64,000 nt of DNA from Sphingomonas rosea (GTDB taxonomy: Bacteria > Pseudomonadota > Alphaproteobacteria > Sphingomonadales > Sphingomonadaceae). Position 1 is the stretch's first letter; every line of letters starts with the position of its first letter. The notes beneath the pieces were generated by a model, which was given only the letters and a program-made list of their open reading frames with translations, searched no databases and was not told the DNA's origin. The DNA lies in contig NZ_BAABBR010000001.1 in assembly GCF_039538065.1 (NCBI RefSeq), positions 906,501-970,500 on the forward strand, given 5' to 3'. The translations under genes were made by a program, and so were the position numbers. Positions 1-8,573 of the stretch are shown here, piece by piece.

Positions 1-386
1 ATGATGTCCTCGAGCTTCTGGACGGTCGCGGCCGTGACCGGCGCATCGACCCACTGGCCGTTCTGGTTGACCTGGCGCGAGGCGGCGACGCGCAGGGCGT
101 CGGCGCGCAGGTCCTGGTCGAGGATCGAGACGGTTAGCTTGACTCGCTCGCCCGGCGCGCTCGGGTTGGCGTACCAGTCGGTGACGATCACGCCGCCGTT
201 GCTGTCGGCGGTAAGCAGCGGCGCGAAGCTCAGCGTGTCGATCGCGGCGCGCCACAGATAGGTGTTCACGCCGATCGCGGTCGTCCGCGACGGCGCGAGT
301 TCGACCGGAATGTTGCGATTGCGGCTGCAGCCCGCGGCCGTCAGCGCGACGGCTGACAGGAGAAGAAGGCTAAGCGGTCGGCGCAT
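1..386 (-). CDS. DUF3576 domain-containing lipoprotein (3' end outside window)
   Basis: The N-terminal 128 residues are present; the gene runs off the left edge. The protein starts MRRPLSLLLLSAVALTAAGC, a signal peptide with a lipobox (TAAGC), so it is probably a lipoprotein. The body contains TTAIGVNTYLWRAAIDTLSF and VTDWYANPSAPGERVKLTVS, which match the DUF3576 family I know from alphaproteobacteria (short envelope proteins of unknown role). The ATG at 384-386 directly precedes the signal peptide. Cell-envelope location is inferred; no biochemical function is known for the family. Confidence 0.8.
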   Translation of the reverse strand, partial: MRRPLSLLLLSAVALTAAGCSRNRNIPVELAPSRTTAIGVNTYLWRAAIDTLSFAPLLTADSNGGVIVTDWYANPSAPGERVKLTVSILDQDLRADALRVAASRQVNQNGQWVDAPVTAATVQKLEDI

Positions 387-572
387 GGTCAATTCCCGAT
401 TGAAGGAGGCGGATTGCTTGAGGAGCGTTATAGTGGTCGCGTCTTCACTCGCAACCCGTCCCCGGCCATCGCTCGGCTGTGGATTCGATGTCACATCGCG
501 GGATGAATGGGGATGGGTCGTGGAACATTCATCTGCGCCAATCTATGTATCGACTGAAAGGACGCGAAATCG

Positions 573-1301
573 ATGAGTCGCCAGCGCGACATGAAGGCGA
601 AGTGGAGCGTGGCGTTTGCCGCGGCCAGCCTTCTGTTGCCTGCGTCGGTCGTCATTGCCGCGCCGAAGTCGAGCGCCAAGCGCCCGCCGGCCGTGTCCCT
701 TAGCTTCGACAGCGGTTTCACCCCGGCGCAGGCCGATCCGCGTCTCGCCGCGGCTCTTGCCAGCCGGCCCTCGCTCGGGTCCGATCTTCGATTCACGCCA
801 GCAGCGAGCAGTCAGCGGCCGTCGCAGATCCGGATCGCGGTGCGCGCGCGGGCGACGACTCCGGCGCAGGTCGCGCTGCGTGATCGCGCGGCCGCCGCGG
901 CGCCGATGGGCGGCACGATGACGCTGACCCCCGCCTCGTACAACCTCGGTGCGGCCGTGGGCTGGAAGCGGTTTGCCGTGGCCGCCGACGTCAGCAAGTC
1001 GCAGGGAGCGACGCCCGCGCTCAGCGCCCGCGAGGGTGCGGCGGTGGGCGTGAGCTATAGCTTGAAGCGCTTCACCGGCAGCGTGTCGGCCAGCGCCGAT
1101 CGCGCCGCGCGCGAACGGACCTCGGCGATCGTGGACCCGACCTCTTACGCTCTCGACGTGGGCGGTGCCTACAACATCAGCCGCAACGTGGCGGTGACCG
1201 GCGGCGTCAAGTACAAGATCGAGCGCGAGCAGGTCGCGACCCTGCGCGACCAGCGCCGTGACAGCCAGGCCGTCTACATCGGCACGGCGTTCAAGTTCTG
1301 A
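573..1301 (+). CDS. Putative outer-membrane beta-barrel protein
   Basis: 242 aa. An N-terminal signal peptide (about residues 10-30, ending near VVIAAPK) is followed by a low-complexity linker and, from about residue 115, alternating hydrophobic/polar segments (YNLGAAVGWKRFAVAADVSK, GVSYSLKRFTGSVSASADRA, AYNISRNVAVTGGVKYKIER) ending in a C-terminal Phe (GTAFKF). That pattern is typical of small porin-like barrels inserted by BAM. ATG at 573 is chosen because AAAGGA lies 10 nt upstream; the in-frame ATG at 591 has no comparable site. I do not recognise a named family. Its 3' end overlaps the convergent ThiE-like gene by 11 bp. Confidence 0.7.
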   Translation: MSRQRDMKAKWSVAFAAASLLLPASVVIAAPKSSAKRPPAVSLSFDSGFTPAQADPRLAAALASRPSLGSDLRFTPAASSQRPSQIRIAVRARATTPAQVALRDRAAAAAPMGGTMTLTPASYNLGAAVGWKRFAVAADVSKSQGATPALSAREGAAVGVSYSLKRFTGSVSASADRAARERTSAIVDPTSYALDVGGAYNISRNVAVTGGVKYKIEREQVATLRDQRRDSQAVYIGTAFKF

Positions 1302-1818
1302 GCCAACAGTCGATTCCCGCCCAGCCGTGGAAACCGCGCTCCATGAGGGTGCGTCCACGCCGATCATCCATGCCGCCGAGCGCGATGGCGGGGCGGCCGG
1401 CCATGAGCATCAGCTCGATCGCCCGTTCTTCGCCGAGCGGCCTCGCCCCTTCGTGCGAACGGGTCTCGTGAACGGGTGAGATGAAGACAAGGGCCGGACG
1501 GCGTTCGGCAGCGAGGCGTGCCTCCGCGTCGTCATGGACCGAAAGGCTGAAGGGAAGCTCCGTCGCGCAAGCCAGCGGATTATGGATGAGCGCAGCGCCG
1601 ACTTGGGCGGCAAGCTCCACGTCCCTTGCCACGGCGAGAACCGCACCAAGCCCCTTCACCTGCTCGGCGAGGCCACGCCGGCGCTCGGGGGAACTGCGGT
1701 GGTGCCGCACGACAATCCCCGCGCCGGCCGCGGCTGCCCGTCGCATCGCGTCGTCGAGCTCGCGGTCGATCCGCTCGTCGGTGAAGAGCCAGGCCGTCGG
1801 CCAGTCTTGCCTTTCCAT
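1291..1818 (-). CDS. Thiamine-phosphate synthase (ThiE/TenI) family protein
   Basis: 175 aa, shorter than ThiE of enteric bacteria (about 210 aa). It looks like a TIM-barrel of the ThiE/TenI superfamily: strand-like VLAVARDVELAAQVGAALIH, then VFISPVHETRSHEGARPLG matching the ThiE segment (...SPVFPT.SHPG...LG), and a C-terminal IALGGMDDRRGRTLMERGFHG matching the phosphate-binding A.GGI segment. ThiE joins HMP-PP and THZ-P to thiamine phosphate; several conserved ThiE residues are replaced here, so activity is uncertain and it may be a TenI-like paralogue. It starts 24 bp from divergent yggS. Confidence 0.7.
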   Translation of the reverse strand: MERQDWPTAWLFTDERIDRELDDAMRRAAAAGAGIVVRHHRSSPERRRGLAEQVKGLGAVLAVARDVELAAQVGAALIHNPLACATELPFSLSVHDDAEARLAAERRPALVFISPVHETRSHEGARPLGEERAIELMLMAGRPAIALGGMDDRRGRTLMERGFHGWAGIDCWLRT

Positions 1819-1842
1819 CCCCTAGCCCCCTAGCAGGCCCGC

Positions 1843-2487
1843 ATGTCGCATGCAGCCGCCCGCCTCGCCGCCATCCACGATCGCATTGCGCAAGCCGCGC
1901 GCGCCGCCCGGCGCGAACCCTCGGCGGTGACGCTCGTCGCGGTCAGCAAGGGTCGCTCGGCGGAGGAGATCGAAGCGCTGATCGAGGCCGGCCAGCGCGA
2001 CTTCGGCGAGAATCGCGTGCAGGAAGTGGCGGACAAGTGGCCGGCCCTGCGCGCGCGCTATCCCGACGTCCGGCTGCACATGATCGGGCAGCTCCAGTCG
2101 AACAAGGCGCGCGAGGCCGCCACGCTGTTCGACGTCATCCATTCGCTCGACCGGAAGAGCCTGCGCGACGCGCTGGTGCAGGCGGGATGGGCCGGGCCGA
2201 CCTACGTGCAGGTCAACATCGGCGAGGAGGAGCAGAAGGGCGGAGTGGCGATCGCCGAGCTGCCGGCATTCCTGAGCGAGCTTCGGGAAACCCCGCTGAA
2301 TCTTGCCGGACTGATGGCCATCCCCCCGGCCGGGGTGGAGGCGAGCCCTTATTTCGCCCTGCTGGCGAAGCTCGCGCGGCGCCATGACGTCACTCGCCTG
2401 TCGATGGGCATGAGCAGCGATTTCAGCGCTGCGGTGATGCTCGGGGCGACCGTTATTCGCGTCGGGACAGCGTTGTTCGAAGACTAA
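1843..2487 (+). CDS. yggS: YggS/PROSC family pyridoxal-phosphate homeostasis protein
   Basis: 214 aa, typical for the family. It is a single-domain fold-type III PLP-binding barrel. The PLP lysine is in [10 protein letters not shown] (about residue 36); [13 protein letters not shown] and [11 protein letters not shown] are the YggS signature (canonical HFIGxLQxNK); [10 protein letters not shown] and [11 protein letters not shown] close the phosphate-binding site. The family buffers free PLP and has no known catalytic turnover. Divergent from the ThiE-like gene, only 24 bp apart, so its promoter must lie inside or be very compact. It overlaps the ribA stop by 4 bp. Confidence 0.93.
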   Translation: MSHAAARLAAIHDRIAQAARAARREPSAVTLVAVSKGRSAEEIEALIEAGQRDFGENRVQEVADKWPALRARYPDVRLHMIGQLQSNKAREAATLFDVIHSLDRKSLRDALVQAGWAGPTYVQVNIGEEEQKGGVAIAELPAFLSELRETPLNLAGLMAIPPAGVEASPYFALLAKLARRHDVTRLSMGMSSDFSAAVMLGATVIRVGTALFED

Positions 2488-3521
2488 TCGAGATGCCCGC
2501 TCTTGGCCTTCTTGGTCGCGAGATAGTGGGCATTGTGCGGATTGGTCGGGAGATGATGCGGCACGCGTGTCGCGACGATCCCCGCCTGGGCGAGACCCTC
2601 GAGCTTCGCCGGATTGTTTGTCATGAGGCGCACCTCCGACACGCCGAGCGCGCGGAGCATGGCCGCGGCGAGACCGAAATCGCGCTCGTCATCGCCGAAT
2701 CCGAGACGGAGATTCGCCTCGACGGTGTCGAGCCCGCGATCCTGGAGGGCATAGGCACGGATCTTGTTGGCGAGCCCGATCCCGCGGCCTTCCTGCCGGA
2801 GGTAGAGCAGGATCCCGGCACCTTCCTGTTCCATCAGTTGCATCGCGGCGCGAAGCTGCGGCCCGCAATCGCATTTGAGGCTGCCGAAGACGTCGCCGGT
2901 CAGGCATTCGCTGTGGAGGCGGACCAGCGGCGGCCGCCCGCCCGGCGCGCCGACCAGCAGCGCGACATGCTCGGAGCCGTCTTCCTCCGCGCGCATCACG
3001 ACGATCTGGGTCGGCACCTCGAGGCCATTTACGGGGAGCTGCGCGCGCGAGACGATCGAGACGTGCGACCGCGAGGCCGCTTTTGTCGCCTCGGACGACT
3101 CCACGGCCAGCGCCGCCTGAGCCGGCAGCACCCATAGCGCGGGCATCAGCCCGGCGAGGCGCGCGAGGACCAGCGCGCCGCGTGCCGCCTCAAGGTCGCC
3201 CGGCGCTTCGGAAGCCAGTGGCCCGGCCGAGAAGCGGCCAAAGTCCTGCGCGGGATCGACCAAGGCGCGGACCGCGCGCGCGTCGAGCCAGTCGCGCCGC
3301 GCGATCACCACCGGGGCATGGCTGTTCGCGGCCTCGCGCTGGTTGCCCAGGCCGATCGCCGACGCCCGCTCGCCGCTGAGCAGGATCGGGGCGGACCCTT
3401 CGGGATCGAGCATGGCGAGCAGGTCGTCGGTGGCGGTCTCGACCGCGGCGACGGTCAGTGTTCCGACCGTCACCGCCCGGCCGGCCCGCAGCGCGGCAAT
3501 GGCCTGGGCCGCCTTGCTCAA
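2484..3521 (-). CDS. ribA: GTP cyclohydrolase II with degenerate RibB-like N-terminus
   Basis: 345 aa. First step of riboflavin synthesis: GTP to 2,5-diamino-6-ribosylamino-pyrimidinone phosphate, formate and PPi. The C-terminal GCH2 domain (about 150-340) is intact: zinc cysteines C206, C217 and C219 ([18 protein letters not shown]), catalytic [14 protein letters not shown], and [11 protein letters not shown]. Residues 1-140 ([11 protein letters not shown]...[16 protein letters not shown]) look like a worn DHBP synthase domain without its acidic metal-binding motif. The chosen start is a TTG whose TTGA overlaps the xthA stop by 4 nt, implying translational coupling; an open frame continues upstream to 3692 but is inside xthA and not protein-like. 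Confidence 0.93.
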   Translation of the reverse strand: MSKAAQAIAALRAGRAVTVGTLTVAAVETATDDLLAMLDPEGSAPILLSGERASAIGLGNQREAANSHAPVVIARRDWLDARAVRALVDPAQDFGRFSAGPLASEAPGDLEAARGALVLARLAGLMPALWVLPAQAALAVESSEATKAASRSHVSIVSRAQLPVNGLEVPTQIVVMRAEEDGSEHVALLVGAPGGRPPLVRLHSECLTGDVFGSLKCDCGPQLRAAMQLMEQEGAGILLYLRQEGRGIGLANKIRAYALQDRGLDTVEANLRLGFGDDERDFGLAAAMLRALGVSEVRLMTNNPAKLEGLAQAGIVATRVPHHLPTNPHNAHYLATKKAKSGHLD

Positions 3522-4309
3522 AGATCGAGCTCGATCACCAGGGGCACGTGGTCCGACGGCCGTTCCCACGCACGGCAGGGTTCGTGGACGCGGTGCGCCA
3601 CCGCCTGCGCGGAGACGCTCGGGCTCGCCCACATGTGGTCGAGCCGCCGGCCGCGATCGTTCTTGGTCCAGTCGGGCGAGCGGTAGCTCCACCAGGTGTA
3701 ATTGCGCTCGGGCGCGGGGACGAACTTGCGGCCGAGATCGACCCAGTCGTGCGCCTGCTGAAGCCGCGACAGCGCCTCAACCTCGATCGGCGTGTGGCTG
3801 ACGACATCGAGCAGCGCCTTGTGGCTCCACACGTCGCATTCGAGCGGCGCGACGTTGAAATCGCCGACGATCAGCGTCGGCTCCTTCAGATCCTCGGACC
3901 AGCGGGTCATCCGCTCGATGAAGTCGAGCTTCTGCCCGAACTTGGGATTGAGCTTGCGATCGGGAACGTCGCCGCCCGCGGGCACATAGACATTCTCGAG
4001 GCGGAGGCCGTGCGGGAGCTGGACTCCGACGTGGCGCGCCTCGCCATTGTCCTGCCAATCATGCCGGCCGTGCGCCTCGAGCGGAATCTTGCTGAGGATC
4101 GCGACGCCATGATGCATGCGCTGGCCATTGAGCGCCTGATGGACATAGCCGCGATCGGTGAAGAGCGCGGCGGGGAAGTCCTTGTCCTCGGCCTTGGTTT
4201 CCTGAAGGCAGAGGACGTCGGGCTGCTCCTCGTCGAGGAAGCGCGAGACGATCGGCACGCGGGCGCGGACCGAGTTGATGTTCCAGCTGGCGATCTTGAG
4301 ACGGGTCAC
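3518..4309 (-). CDS. xthA: Exodeoxyribonuclease III
   Basis: 263 aa, the usual ExoIII length. It is a Mg-dependent AP endonuclease and 3'-5' exonuclease in base-excision repair. Visible EEP-fold motifs in order: [13 protein letters not shown] (N in WNINS), [12 protein letters not shown] (catalytic Glu), [16 protein letters not shown] (catalytic Asp/Asn), [15 protein letters not shown] and C-terminal [15 protein letters not shown] (catalytic SDH). It lies upstream of ribA with a 4-nt stop/start overlap, so both are probably one transcript. Confidence 0.95.
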   Translation of the reverse strand: MTRLKIASWNINSVRARVPIVSRFLDEEQPDVLCLQETKAEDKDFPAALFTDRGYVHQALNGQRMHHGVAILSKIPLEAHGRHDWQDNGEARHVGVQLPHGLRLENVYVPAGGDVPDRKLNPKFGQKLDFIERMTRWSEDLKEPTLIVGDFNVAPLECDVWSHKALLDVVSHTPIEVEALSRLQQAHDWVDLGRKFVPAPERNYTWWSYRSPDWTKNDRGRRLDHMWASPSVSAQAVAHRVHEPCRAWERPSDHVPLVIELDL

Positions 4310-4347
4310 TCGGCTCCCCTAGCGCGGGCGGCGCCCCATAGGCAAAG

Positions 4348-4377
4348 GCCCCCGCTCCGGGGGCATGGAGCGAGGGC
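4348..4377 (-). terminator. Hairpin terminator candidate after lolA
   Basis: Inverted repeat GCCCCCGCTCC (4348-4358) and GGAGCGAGGGC (4367-4377), 11 positions with one mismatch, in the 206-bp gap between lolA and xthA. On the minus strand it is followed by TTTG. It probably ends the lolA transcript and separates it from xthA-ribA. The rest of the gap (4378-4515) holds nothing I can assign. Confidence 0.55.
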
Positions 4378-4515
4378 CGACCAAGCGTTCGTCACGCGAG
4401 GGACCTGACGGGGGCCTTGGTAACAGGGGGAAACCCAAGCCACGCCGCCGGTCAAATGCGCTACTATCTCATGAAGCCTGAAGCTCCAATGAACAGTAGC
4501 GAAATGCATACGTAT

Positions 4516-5136
4516 TTACCGACGCTTGCGCGGTTCGGCGTAGGTGAAGGCGCTGTCGGGGAGGGCCACGTTGTAGCGCTGCCCATCGAGCTTGACGGTC
4601 GTCTTCTTGTTCTGTGCGTCGATCGCGGTCCAGCCCTCGAGCATCAGGCCGCCCGGCGCGCCAGCCTGCCGCGAGAAGGCGAGCAGCAAGGTTCCGAATT
4701 CCGGACGACGGGCGTCCCGGGCACGGACGATCACGATGTTCGGATTGGCCTGCTTCTCGATCCGCGCGATACGCGACAGATTGGGTTGCGGCGACAGAAG
4801 CACCGAGAGCGGCGACTTGGCGATCGGCCACGCCGACTTCTGCCCGACCTCGTAGTCGAGGAACGTGAGGTTCTTGCCGTCGCCGACCAGCAGGATGTTG
4901 GCGCCCGCCCCATATTCGAAGCGGATCTTGCCGGGACGCTTGAGGCTGAGCGTGCCCGACTGGCTTCGGCCGCGCCCGTCCGTCTGAGTGAAGCGGGCAC
5001 TCATCGACTGGGTCGCGCCGAGGCTCTGCTCGACCTGGCGAAGCGGGTCGGCGGGCTGGGCGAGCGCGGCCGGGGCAACCAGCGCGAGCGCCGTGGCGGG
5101 CGCGAGCAGGCGGGCCGAGAGACGGAGGAAAGACAT
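4516..5136 (-). CDS. lolA: LolA-family outer-membrane lipoprotein carrier
   Basis: 206 aa with a Sec signal peptide (about 1-26, cleavage after LVAPAALAQP). LolA is the periplasmic chaperone that ferries lipoproteins from LolCDE to the outer membrane. Matching segments: SMSARFTQTDGRGRSQSGTL and LKRPGKIRFEYGAGANILLV (classic LolA FxQ...G...L.RPG..R..Y), then FLDYEVGQ. The C-terminal GWTAIDAQNKKTTVKLDG matches the LolA D.Q....V.L strand. It sits downstream of the rib operon, 80 bp after ribH, on the same strand. Confidence 0.9.
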   Translation of the reverse strand: MSFLRLSARLLAPATALALVAPAALAQPADPLRQVEQSLGATQSMSARFTQTDGRGRSQSGTLSLKRPGKIRFEYGAGANILLVGDGKNLTFLDYEVGQKSAWPIAKSPLSVLLSPQPNLSRIARIEKQANPNIVIVRARDARRPEFGTLLLAFSRQAGAPGGLMLEGWTAIDAQNKKTTVKLDGQRYNVALPDSAFTYAEPRKRR

Positions 5137-5216
5137 GGGTTCTCCTGAAAGTTCGTTGGCGCTTGGCCTAGGGTTCGACCCTTGAATGCCCTCTGAACTT
5201 GGCGGTTCCCCGCCGT

Positions 5217-5639
5217 TCAGGCGAGGAAGCGTTCGCGCAGCGCCAGAAGCGACAGCGCCGCCTCGGCCGCACCGCCGCCCTTGTCGAGTTCGCCCGGGTC
5301 GGCGCGGACCAGCGCCTGCGCCTCATTCTCGACCGTCAGGATGCCGTTGCCGATGGCGAGCCCGGTCAAGGTCAGGTCCATGATCCCGCGCGCGCTTTCG
5401 TTGGAGACCACCTCGAAATGATAGGTTTCGCCGCGGATGATGACGCCGAGGGCAACGAAGGCGTCATAGTCGCCGCTCTCGTCGGCGATGGCGATCGCGG
5501 CCGGCACCTCGAGCGCCCCGGGGACGGTAAGGATCTCATGCTCGTGACCCGCACGCTCGATCGCGGCACGCGCCCCGGCAAGCAGCATGTCGTTGAGGTG
5601 GGCGTAGAAGCGGGCCTCGACAATGAGGATCTTCGCCAT
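5217..5639 (-). CDS. ribH: 6,7-dimethyl-8-ribityllumazine synthase
   Basis: 140 aa, the short lumazine-synthase form. It condenses 5-amino-6-ribitylaminouracil with DHBP; usually a pentamer or icosahedral 60-mer. Motifs: [17 protein letters not shown] (N-terminal substrate loop), [12 protein letters not shown] (conserved PGA.E.P), [20 protein letters not shown] (catalytic His in TYHFEVV) and [14 protein letters not shown] (GILT.EN.EQA). Starts 3 bp after the HTH-ribB stop, so co-transcribed; it uses the DHBP made by that upstream enzyme. Confidence 0.95.
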   Translation of the reverse strand: MAKILIVEARFYAHLNDMLLAGARAAIERAGHEHEILTVPGALEVPAAIAIADESGDYDAFVALGVIIRGETYHFEVVSNESARGIMDLTLTGLAIGNGILTVENEAQALVRADPGELDKGGGAAEAALSLLALRERFLA

Positions 5640-5642
5640 GGT

Positions 5643-6926
5643 TCAGGCCTCCTGTCCGATGCAGCGTTCCTCGACGATCGCGAGGCCGTAACCGCTGAGT
5701 CCCACGGGCGCATGACGGGTGTTCGACAGCAGGATCATGTCGTGGATGCCGAGCGCGGCGAGGATCTGCGCGCCGATGCCGTAGCTGCGGAGCGCTTCGC
5801 CTTCCTCGACGTCCTTGCCCGCGCGGCGGTCGGCGGCGCGCGACAGCGAGCCCGGGCTCGCGGCGTGAAGCGCGACGACTACGCCCGAGCCTTGTTGTTC
5901 GATCATCCGCATCGCGCCGGCGAGGAGCCCGCCGCGATCCGATTTCTCGCCAAGCACGTCGGCGAAGAGATCGAGGCTGTGCATCCGGACCATCACCGGC
6001 TGCTCGGGATCGAGCGGCCCGAGGATGAGCGCGAGCTGCTCGGCGCCGGTCGCCTTGTCGCGGAAGACCTGCGCCTGCCATTCGGTGCCGCTGGCCGAGA
6101 GGAACGGGCTGGCGGCGACGCGCTCGACCAGGTGGTCGCGGCGGAGGCGGTAGGCGATGAGGTCGCGGATAGTCCCGATCTTGAGGCCGTGGGTCCGGGC
6201 GAAGTCGATCAGATCGTCGAGTCGGGCCATGGTCCCGTCCTCGCGCATGATCTCGCAGATGACGCCGGACGGGTTGAGGCCGGCGAGACGCGACACGTCG
6301 ACCGCCGCCTCGGTGTGGCCCGCGCGGACCAGCACGCCGCCCGGCCTTGCGACCAGCGGGAAGACATGCCCGGGCGAGACGATGTCGTCGGGGCCGTTGG
6401 ACGCGTCAATCGCGACCGCGATGGTCCGCGCGCGGTCTCCCGCGCTGATCCCCGTCGAGACGCCGGTGCGCGCCTCGATCGACACGGTGAAAGCGGTTTC
6501 GTGACGGGTGCCGTTGGTCCGGGTCATCATTGGCAGGCCGAGCTGGTCGACCCGGTCCTTGGTCAGCGCAAGGCAGATGAGGCCGCGGCCATGGCGGGCC
6601 ATGAAGTTGATCGCGTCGGGCGTCGCCATCTGCGCGGGAATGATGAGGTCGCCCTCATTCTCGCGGTCGTCGTCGTCGACGAGGATGTACATGCGCCCGT
6701 TGCGCGCCTCATCGATGATCGCCTCGGGACCGACCAGCACCTCGGCGGTGCCCCGCTGGAGCAGCTTCTCGAGGCGGACCAGCGTGTCGGCGGTCGGATT
6801 CCAGTCCGCCGAGCCGAGCTTCCTCAGCGAATTGGGATGGAGGCCGGCGGCGCGGGCCAGGCCGGACCGGCTGATCTCGCCGGTCTCGATGATCGCGTTG
6901 AGGCGATCGATGAGGGAAGTGGACAT
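5643..6926 (-). CDS. ribB: HTH-fused DHBP synthase with degenerate RibA-like C-terminus
   Basis: 427 aa, three parts. Residues 1-55 form an XRE-like helix-turn-helix ([20 protein letters not shown], then [15 protein letters not shown]). Residues about 64-265 are DHBP synthase, converting ribulose 5-phosphate to DHBP plus formate: acidic motif [10 protein letters not shown] (84-93), [21 protein letters not shown] and [10 protein letters not shown]. Residues about 270-425 resemble GCH2 but lack all three zinc Cys ([17 protein letters not shown] where the RibA Cys cluster belongs) and the EGRGIG loop, so cyclohydrolase activity is unlikely. Working RibA is at 2484-3521. The 62 bp upstream carry three GCAATGTG repeats. 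Infer an enzyme that may bind its own operator. Confidence 0.93.
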   Translation of the reverse strand: MSTSLIDRLNAIIETGEISRSGLARAAGLHPNSLRKLGSADWNPTADTLVRLEKLLQRGTAEVLVGPEAIIDEARNGRMYILVDDDDRENEGDLIIPAQMATPDAINFMARHGRGLICLALTKDRVDQLGLPMMTRTNGTRHETAFTVSIEARTGVSTGISAGDRARTIAVAIDASNGPDDIVSPGHVFPLVARPGGVLVRAGHTEAAVDVSRLAGLNPSGVICEIMREDGTMARLDDLIDFARTHGLKIGTIRDLIAYRLRRDHLVERVAASPFLSASGTEWQAQVFRDKATGAEQLALILGPLDPEQPVMVRMHSLDLFADVLGEKSDRGGLLAGAMRMIEQQGSGVVVALHAASPGSLSRAADRRAGKDVEEGEALRSYGIGAQILAALGIHDMILLSNTRHAPVGLSGYGLAIVEERCIGQEA

Positions 6927-6938
6927 AACCGTCCAATA

Positions 6939-6986
6939 TCACATCGCAATGTGACGCGCTAGCACCGCAATGTGCCCTGCAATGTG
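6939..6986 (-). promoter_or_regulatory. Triple direct repeat and palindrome, candidate operator
   Basis: Three exact copies of GCAATGTG (plus-strand reading) at 6946-6953, 6967-6974 and 6979-6986; starts are 21 and 12 bp apart, about two turns and one turn of DNA. The first copy lies in the 16-bp palindrome TCACATCGCAATGTGA (6939-6954). All of it fits in the 62-bp gap between riboflavin synthase and the HTH-RibB start, the only real gap inside the rib block. It is the natural candidate binding site for the HTH domain encoded immediately downstream; binding is inference. Confidence 0.5.
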
Positions 6987-6988
6987 AA

Positions 6989-7588
6989 TTAGCGAGCCGC
7001 GACCATCCGCTGGAGGTAGCGGGCAAGGACATCGATCTCGACGTTGACGCGCTGCCCGACGGCAAGATCACCAAGCGTCGTCTGCTCCCAGGTGTGCGGG
7101 ATGATGTTGACGCTGAAGTGGGTGGCATCGTCCTGATCGCGGACGTCGTTCACGGTCAGCGACACGCCGTCGAGGGTCACCGATCCCTTGGCGGCCAGCA
7201 TCGGGCCAAGCTCTTTGGGGACGGCAAGGCCGATCCGGCGGCTGTCGCCCTCGGGGCAGATGCCGATGACTTCGGCAAGGCCGTCGACATGGCCGGTCAC
7301 GAGGTGTCCCCCAAGTTCGTCACCGAGGCGAAGCGCGCGCTCGAGGTTGAGGCGTGCGCCCTCGTTCCACAGTCCCGGCGCGGTGCGCGACACCGTCTCA
7401 CCGCTCAGGTCGACCGCGAACCAGCCCGGCCCCTTGTCGACCACCGTCAGGCAGGCGCCCGAACAGGCGATCGAGGCACCGAGCGCGACCCCGTCCATCT
7501 CGTAGGCGGTCTCGATAACCAGCCGGAGGTCGCCCCGCTGTTCGGCGCTGCGAACGCGGCCGATATCGGTGATGATCCCGGTGAACAT
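6989..7588 (-). CDS. ribE: Riboflavin synthase alpha subunit
   Basis: 199 aa; dismutates two 6,7-dimethyl-8-ribityllumazine to riboflavin and a pyrimidinedione; homotrimer. It shows the expected internal duplication: N-barrel starts MFTGIITDIGRV with ACSGACLTVV and FAVDLSGETVSRT; C-barrel has GGHLVTGHVDGLAEV, GSVTLDGVSLTVNDV and FSVNIIPHTWEQTTL. MFTGI at the N-terminus is the family hallmark and fixes the start. Three bp separate it from ribD; the 62-bp operator-like gap follows it. Some nomenclatures call this gene ribC. Confidence 0.95.
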   Translation of the reverse strand: MFTGIITDIGRVRSAEQRGDLRLVIETAYEMDGVALGASIACSGACLTVVDKGPGWFAVDLSGETVSRTAPGLWNEGARLNLERALRLGDELGGHLVTGHVDGLAEVIGICPEGDSRRIGLAVPKELGPMLAAKGSVTLDGVSLTVNDVRDQDDATHFSVNIIPHTWEQTTLGDLAVGQRVNVEIDVLARYLQRMVAAR

Positions 7589-7591
7589 GGG

Positions 7592-8560
7592 TCAGCCTTC
7601 TGCCTGGTTGGAGCGAACGCGCTCGTAGACTTCGAGCCGGTCGATGCCAAGGCTGCGGCCGTCGCGCGCTTCCCAGCGGCCGTGCGCGTCACCAATGGCG
7701 TCGAGCCCGATGTAGCCGACGCTCTGCCGACCCTCGCCGATGATGATCGGCGCGCGATAGAGGAGGATCCGGTCGACGAGGTCGGCGGCAAGGAAGGCGG
7801 TGGCGGTGGCCGAGCCACCCTCGACCAGCAGGTCGTTGACGTCATGAAGCCGGAACACGTCCTGCGGCGAGCGCAGCATCTCCCAGCCGGTCACCGCTTC
7901 GCCGCGGCTGAGCAGGGCACGGCGGGGCGAGCGTTCCTCGAGTCCCGGGAGGCGGACGTCGAGCCGCGGCGTGTCGGCCTGAAGCGTGCCCCGACCGACG
8001 AGGATCATGTCATGGTGCGCGCGTTCGAAGTGGACGTGGGCGCGAGCGTCCTCGCCGGTGATCCACTTCGATTCGCCCGAGGGAAGGGCGATCTTGCCGT
8101 CGATCGACAACGCGAGCTTGAGCGTGATGCGCGGACGTCCGAGCCGCTGGCGGGTGAGCCAGCCCGCCATGCTGTCGCGCGCCTCGTCGGCGCACACGTC
8201 GGTCGTCACCGCGATGCCGGCGTCCTCGAGCCGCTTAAGGCCCGCGCCCGCCGTCCGCGGATCGGGGTCGACGATACCGACGACGACACGGGCAAGGCCG
8301 GCCTCGACGATCAGTGCCGAGCAGGCTGGGCCGCGCGGGCTGCGGTGATTGCACGGCTCGAGCGTGGTGAAGAGCGTGCCGCCGCGCGCGCGCGTCCCCG
8401 CTTCTGCCAAGGCGAGCGCCTCGGCATGCGGCCGCCCTCCGGGCGCCGTCGCGCCGCGTCCGACGATCGTGCCGTCAGCATCGACCACGATACAGCCGAC
8501 ATTGGGATTGGGCGCGCTCGTTCCCTGCGCGTCGCGGCCGAGCGCGACCGCCGCGGCCAT
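7592..8560 (-). CDS. ribD: Bifunctional pyrimidine deaminase/reductase
   Basis: 322 aa. N-terminal cytidine-deaminase-like domain (about 1-145): PNPNVGCIVV, HAEALALAEA (catalytic HAE), TLEPCNHRSPRGPACS (zinc Cys pair). C-terminal reductase domain (about 146-320): PRITLKLALSIDGKIALPSG, SKWITGEDARAHVHFERA, VGRGTLQADTPRL and LLVEGGSATATAFL (GG.....F). ATG at 8558-8560 chosen; the reading frame is open further upstream but enters the preceding gene and lacks family similarity. First biosynthetic gene of the ribD-ribE-HTH/ribB-ribH order. Confidence 0.94.
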   Translation of the reverse strand: MAAAVALGRDAQGTSAPNPNVGCIVVDADGTIVGRGATAPGGRPHAEALALAEAGTRARGGTLFTTLEPCNHRSPRGPACSALIVEAGLARVVVGIVDPDPRTAGAGLKRLEDAGIAVTTDVCADEARDSMAGWLTRQRLGRPRITLKLALSIDGKIALPSGESKWITGEDARAHVHFERAHHDMILVGRGTLQADTPRLDVRLPGLEERSPRRALLSRGEAVTGWEMLRSPQDVFRLHDVNDLLVEGGSATATAFLAADLVDRILLYRAPIIIGEGRQSVGYIGLDAIGDAHGRWEARDGRSLGIDRLEVYERVRSNQAEG

Positions 8561-8573
8561 CAGCGCGCGATCG

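Noticed and set aside
3522..3692. 57-residue N-terminal extension of RibA
   Set aside because: It lies inside xthA in another frame, is Arg/Pro/Gly-rich and unlike any RibA; the TTG at 3521 coupled to the xthA stop is better.
4378..4515. Possible small RNA between xthA and lolA
   Set aside because: No convincing fold beyond the terminator hairpin, no match to SRP or other known RNAs, and no promoter seen.
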